From Luscinia megarhynchos (lineage: Eukaryota; Chordata; Aves; Passeriformes; Turdidae), in contig CM067566.1 in NCBI GenBank assembly GCA_034336665.1, positions 21,310,330 through 21,374,329 of the forward strand: a stretch of DNA of 64,000 nt. Direction: 5' to 3'. Made by a program: the position numbers and the translations under genes. Within the stretch, counting starts at the first letter, position 1. Each line of letters opens with the position of its first letter. This document shows positions 61,481-64,000 of the stretch, one piece after another. The notes below the pieces were generated by a model. The model worked only from the letters and a program-made list of their open reading frames with translations. It searched no databases and was not told where the DNA came from.

Positions 61481-62205
61481 GCAGAGAGGTAAGACTGACT
61501 TCAAATATTATGCCATTAATAGAAGATCATTTTGTTTTCATGTATGGCAGCAGCTAATGCAAATAATTGAAAAAGAACATGTAAGCTACTTACACTGAAA
61601 AAAATACAAACCCAGAAACCTCTGGAAAATGTGGAGGGATTCCACTGACAGATTTATGCTTCATCTGTTTCTTTGTAATATTAATTTGTAGTTTTACCCA
61701 AATGCTAACGCTGTGACAGCAGAATCATTCTCTATCTGTAGAAGATTAAAGTCTTGTACTATCTAGTGCAGAAATTCAACAAAAAGTTGCTACAGTAAAG
61801 TATAATTGTGGTATGGATGATCTTTTTGGTAGCTTCAGAAATGCTTTAAAAGTTTATTTATTCCACATAAGGAGTCTTGAGTGATGGCTTTTGTGCTTCT
61901 GTTTTGTGCTTCATCAATGCTTGGCTGAACTTAAAACTTTCAGAATGTTCAGTGTAATATTCAAAAGTAGCTTTGATGCAGTTTTGGATCAGAAGCTTTG
62001 ATGCTTGACTGTCAGGAGAAGATTCCCTCAAAGTCAATTATCATAAAACTTTGCTAGAAAACCTTAAACAGAAAAAAATCTTAAAAGTTTGTATATATCT
62101 ATTTACAAACCTTACTATATTTTACAATATGTATATATGTACGTTCTAGTGAATTGTGTTTCTTGATACTAAGAAATTATAAATAAATATGGATATGAAG
62201 AGGAA

Positions 62206-62243
62206 CATACACACATACACACATAGATATATATGTGTGTGTA
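62206..62243. repeat. self-complementary (CA)n(TA)n(TG)n microsatellite
   Basis: ACACACATAC units, a central GATATATAT and then GTGTGTGTAT. The two halves are nearly inverted copies, so the strand can fold on itself. Confidence 0.85.
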
Positions 62244-62738
62244 TCAGAATTTGGGTCTATATAGATATCTTTTACATAGTGACTGCTACATAATATGAAA
62301 ATATTCATCAATGTACAACATTGATGTGAAATTTTTCCATAAAATAAAAATCCCTGGTTTCAATCTTACTTTCCACTGAGAGAAAATAGTACATTCAACA
62401 TTCATTGGGCATAGTAGAGGGTTTTAAGCAACATAATGTTAACAAAACTAACTCTAGTCATCATTTGGTTTTAATATTTTTTGATGATTTTATTAACAGA
62501 AATATAATTTCAAATAATGCAGTGTCTCTGTCACTAGATTATTATGGAATTCTCTTCAACATAGTGATGTTTGAATGACAGGATCAAGTAGCATTCCTGC
62601 CAAAATAAATAGCAAATTTGGAAAAACATACAAAAAGTTGAAAATTGTAGACATACCCTGAAGTATGAATGAAGAAACTGAGGACAGATTTCCTGAGTGA
62701 ATTGTTACAGTTAATGGCCAGTATTGTACCTAAGTAGT

Positions 62739-62768
62739 TTTCATTTCATCATTTCATTTCATTTCATC
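62739..62768. repeat. (TTTCA)n pentanucleotide repeat, short
   Basis: Five TTTCA-type units, with one shortened to TCA. Confidence 0.8.
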
Positions 62769-64000
62769 CTCTAACCAATCCATCAAATTCAATTATAATT
62801 TTTTGAGCTCCACTTAGTTTATATCTAGACATTTTTAAAGTGGATATGAGGTGGGCCAGTGAAAGTACACAGGCAGCAGATGGTTTGGGGCAGAATCCAT
62901 TAAAATGTATACAAGTTTCAGAGAGCTCTAATTACTGTAACCTCATGGAGCATTAAATAAAATATAGTATTGCAAAGGGAAATTATTTCTGACCAAAAAC
63001 AAGGCATCAACTCTTATTTAATTGTGGTCAAGGTCTTATAAAAAAAAGTTATTCTGATTAAAGGAACAACAGAAAAAGAGACAATGAAAAAATAATATTT
63101 AGGTTGCAATTATCAAGTATAAAAAATGCATTTTCTAATCTCTCTACTAAAAGCACAAATGAGCATTTCATAATTGCAACTATTGCAATTATTAAAAAAA
63201 AAAAAACAAAACCTCCCAAAAACTGCCAAAATTTAATACAAAAGGTTGTTATTTGAAGACTCATTAATGTCTGCAAATGCACTTCCAGTTCCCCTTGTAC
63301 CACCAGATACAATTCCATATCCAACCATCATACTCTTTTTACCAAGTGCTTCTAAAAACCTTAATCCATAAATCTAATCGGATTTGTGAAACAGTATCTG
63401 TTAATTTTAAATATCTGTTTTCTGAGAGTATAATCATGTCATTCTACTTGTGAGGGAGGATTGTTGAACTGCTCTCTATAGTCAGCAAACATTTTTCAGA
63501 GAATTTGGCATTCATTGTTCACAAATTGGTCTGTAAACTCTTCACCACCTGTAAAGTGAATCTTCATTACACCACCTTCAGGTCTCACAGGATTATTTTA
63601 AGACAAACCTGCTCCTGAGAATTGAATAGTTCTGCCTTTAATCCTGTATCTTCATGAATGTTATGTTTGTTAAGCCTGTAGCCAGATTTTGTTAAGTCTG
63701 TACCCACATCTGTTGTATCACTTACCTGAAAGTATTGAAAACTCTCACAGCTGATGTTTTTGTGAAATGTTGATGATGTCTCTCTTTCCATTCACAGTGT
63801 CTCCATAATAATTGTGCACTCTGTGTCATCTCTCCCAGATCTTGATTGTTCCAGCTACTGACAACTTCTTTGGTCACTTGGCAAACATCTATCTATTCAC
63901 AATACCTACCAACACTTAGTGACATTTCATTACATGTCTTCTCACCAAAAGTTGCATAGTCAGGTTGAAAACAAGGACAGACACTGGAATGCATTTTGTA

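Larger units (their letters stand above)
61481..64000. other. non-genic AT-rich DNA to the window end
   Basis: No supported gene; open frames are at most 88 codons. It contains simple repeats at 62206-62243 and 62739-62768 and a short A-run near 63192-63205. Confidence 0.6.

Noticed and set aside
1..64000. tRNA, rRNA, nuclear mitochondrial insertions and mammalian-type SINEs (MIR, Alu).
   Set aside because: No GGTTCGAATCC-type T-arm, rRNA core or recognisable mitochondrial gene string was seen on either strand by reading; a covariance-model search was not possible here.

Overview
This window looks like a nuclear, gene-poor stretch of a bird genome. I find no gene that I can support. The avian reading rests on twelve fragments of CR1 LINE retrotransposons. 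Several end in the octamer CATAGAAT/ATTCTATG that closes bird CR1 copies. A degenerate solo LTR at 19741-20224 also resembles, from memory, an LTR type common in songbird genomes. The DNA is AT-rich, with mononucleotide runs, (CA)n/(TA)n tracts and other short microsatellites. No bacterial gene organisation, tRNA, rRNA or CRISPR array was seen. The open frames are short. The longest (169 codons, 50402-50911, minus) lies antisense across a CR1 copy, and two others are produced by a pentanucleotide repeat. The window is therefore best read as intergenic DNA or the inside of one or more very large introns; the sequence alone cannot separate these.

Layout. 1-2.8 kb: unique AT-rich DNA with an imperfect hairpin (1461-1570), a compound microsatellite and a poly-T tract, ending in a plus-strand CR1 3' piece (2784-2937). 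2.9-11.2 kb: unique DNA. 11.19-13.44 kb: a CR1 tail, then a long pyrimidine-rich block whose minus strand carries a decayed reverse-transcriptase-like stretch (12284-12560); this is the least explained part of the window. 13.4-19.7 kb: unique DNA with an internally deleted CR1 (15437-15615), microsatellites and a 22-base A-run behind two AATAAA hexamers. 19.74-20.22 kb: the solo LTR, minus strand. 23.6-25.3 kb: two minus-strand CR1 copies followed by an unidentified GC-rich block. 25.3-40 kb: mostly unique DNA with a 97-bp tandem duplication (35495-35692) and a short CR1 tail (38417-38520). 40-64 kb: six more CR1 pieces on both strands, a perfect (AGAAG)n tract of about 219 bp (59036-59254) and a CR1 copy whose terminal octamer has grown to 11 perfect copies (61006-61093).

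The visible parts do not work together as a pathway. They record successive CR1 and endogenous-retrovirus insertions, small duplications and microsatellite growth in non-coding DNA. A few stretches of complex sequence free of recognisable repeats (25430-25680, 29490-29650, 53480-53670) are proposed only as places to test for conserved non-coding elements. I found no evidence of a new biological system. The points most worth checking are the 11.2-13.4 kb block, the 97-bp duplication, the two repeat expansions and the GC-rich block at 24.7-25.3 kb.
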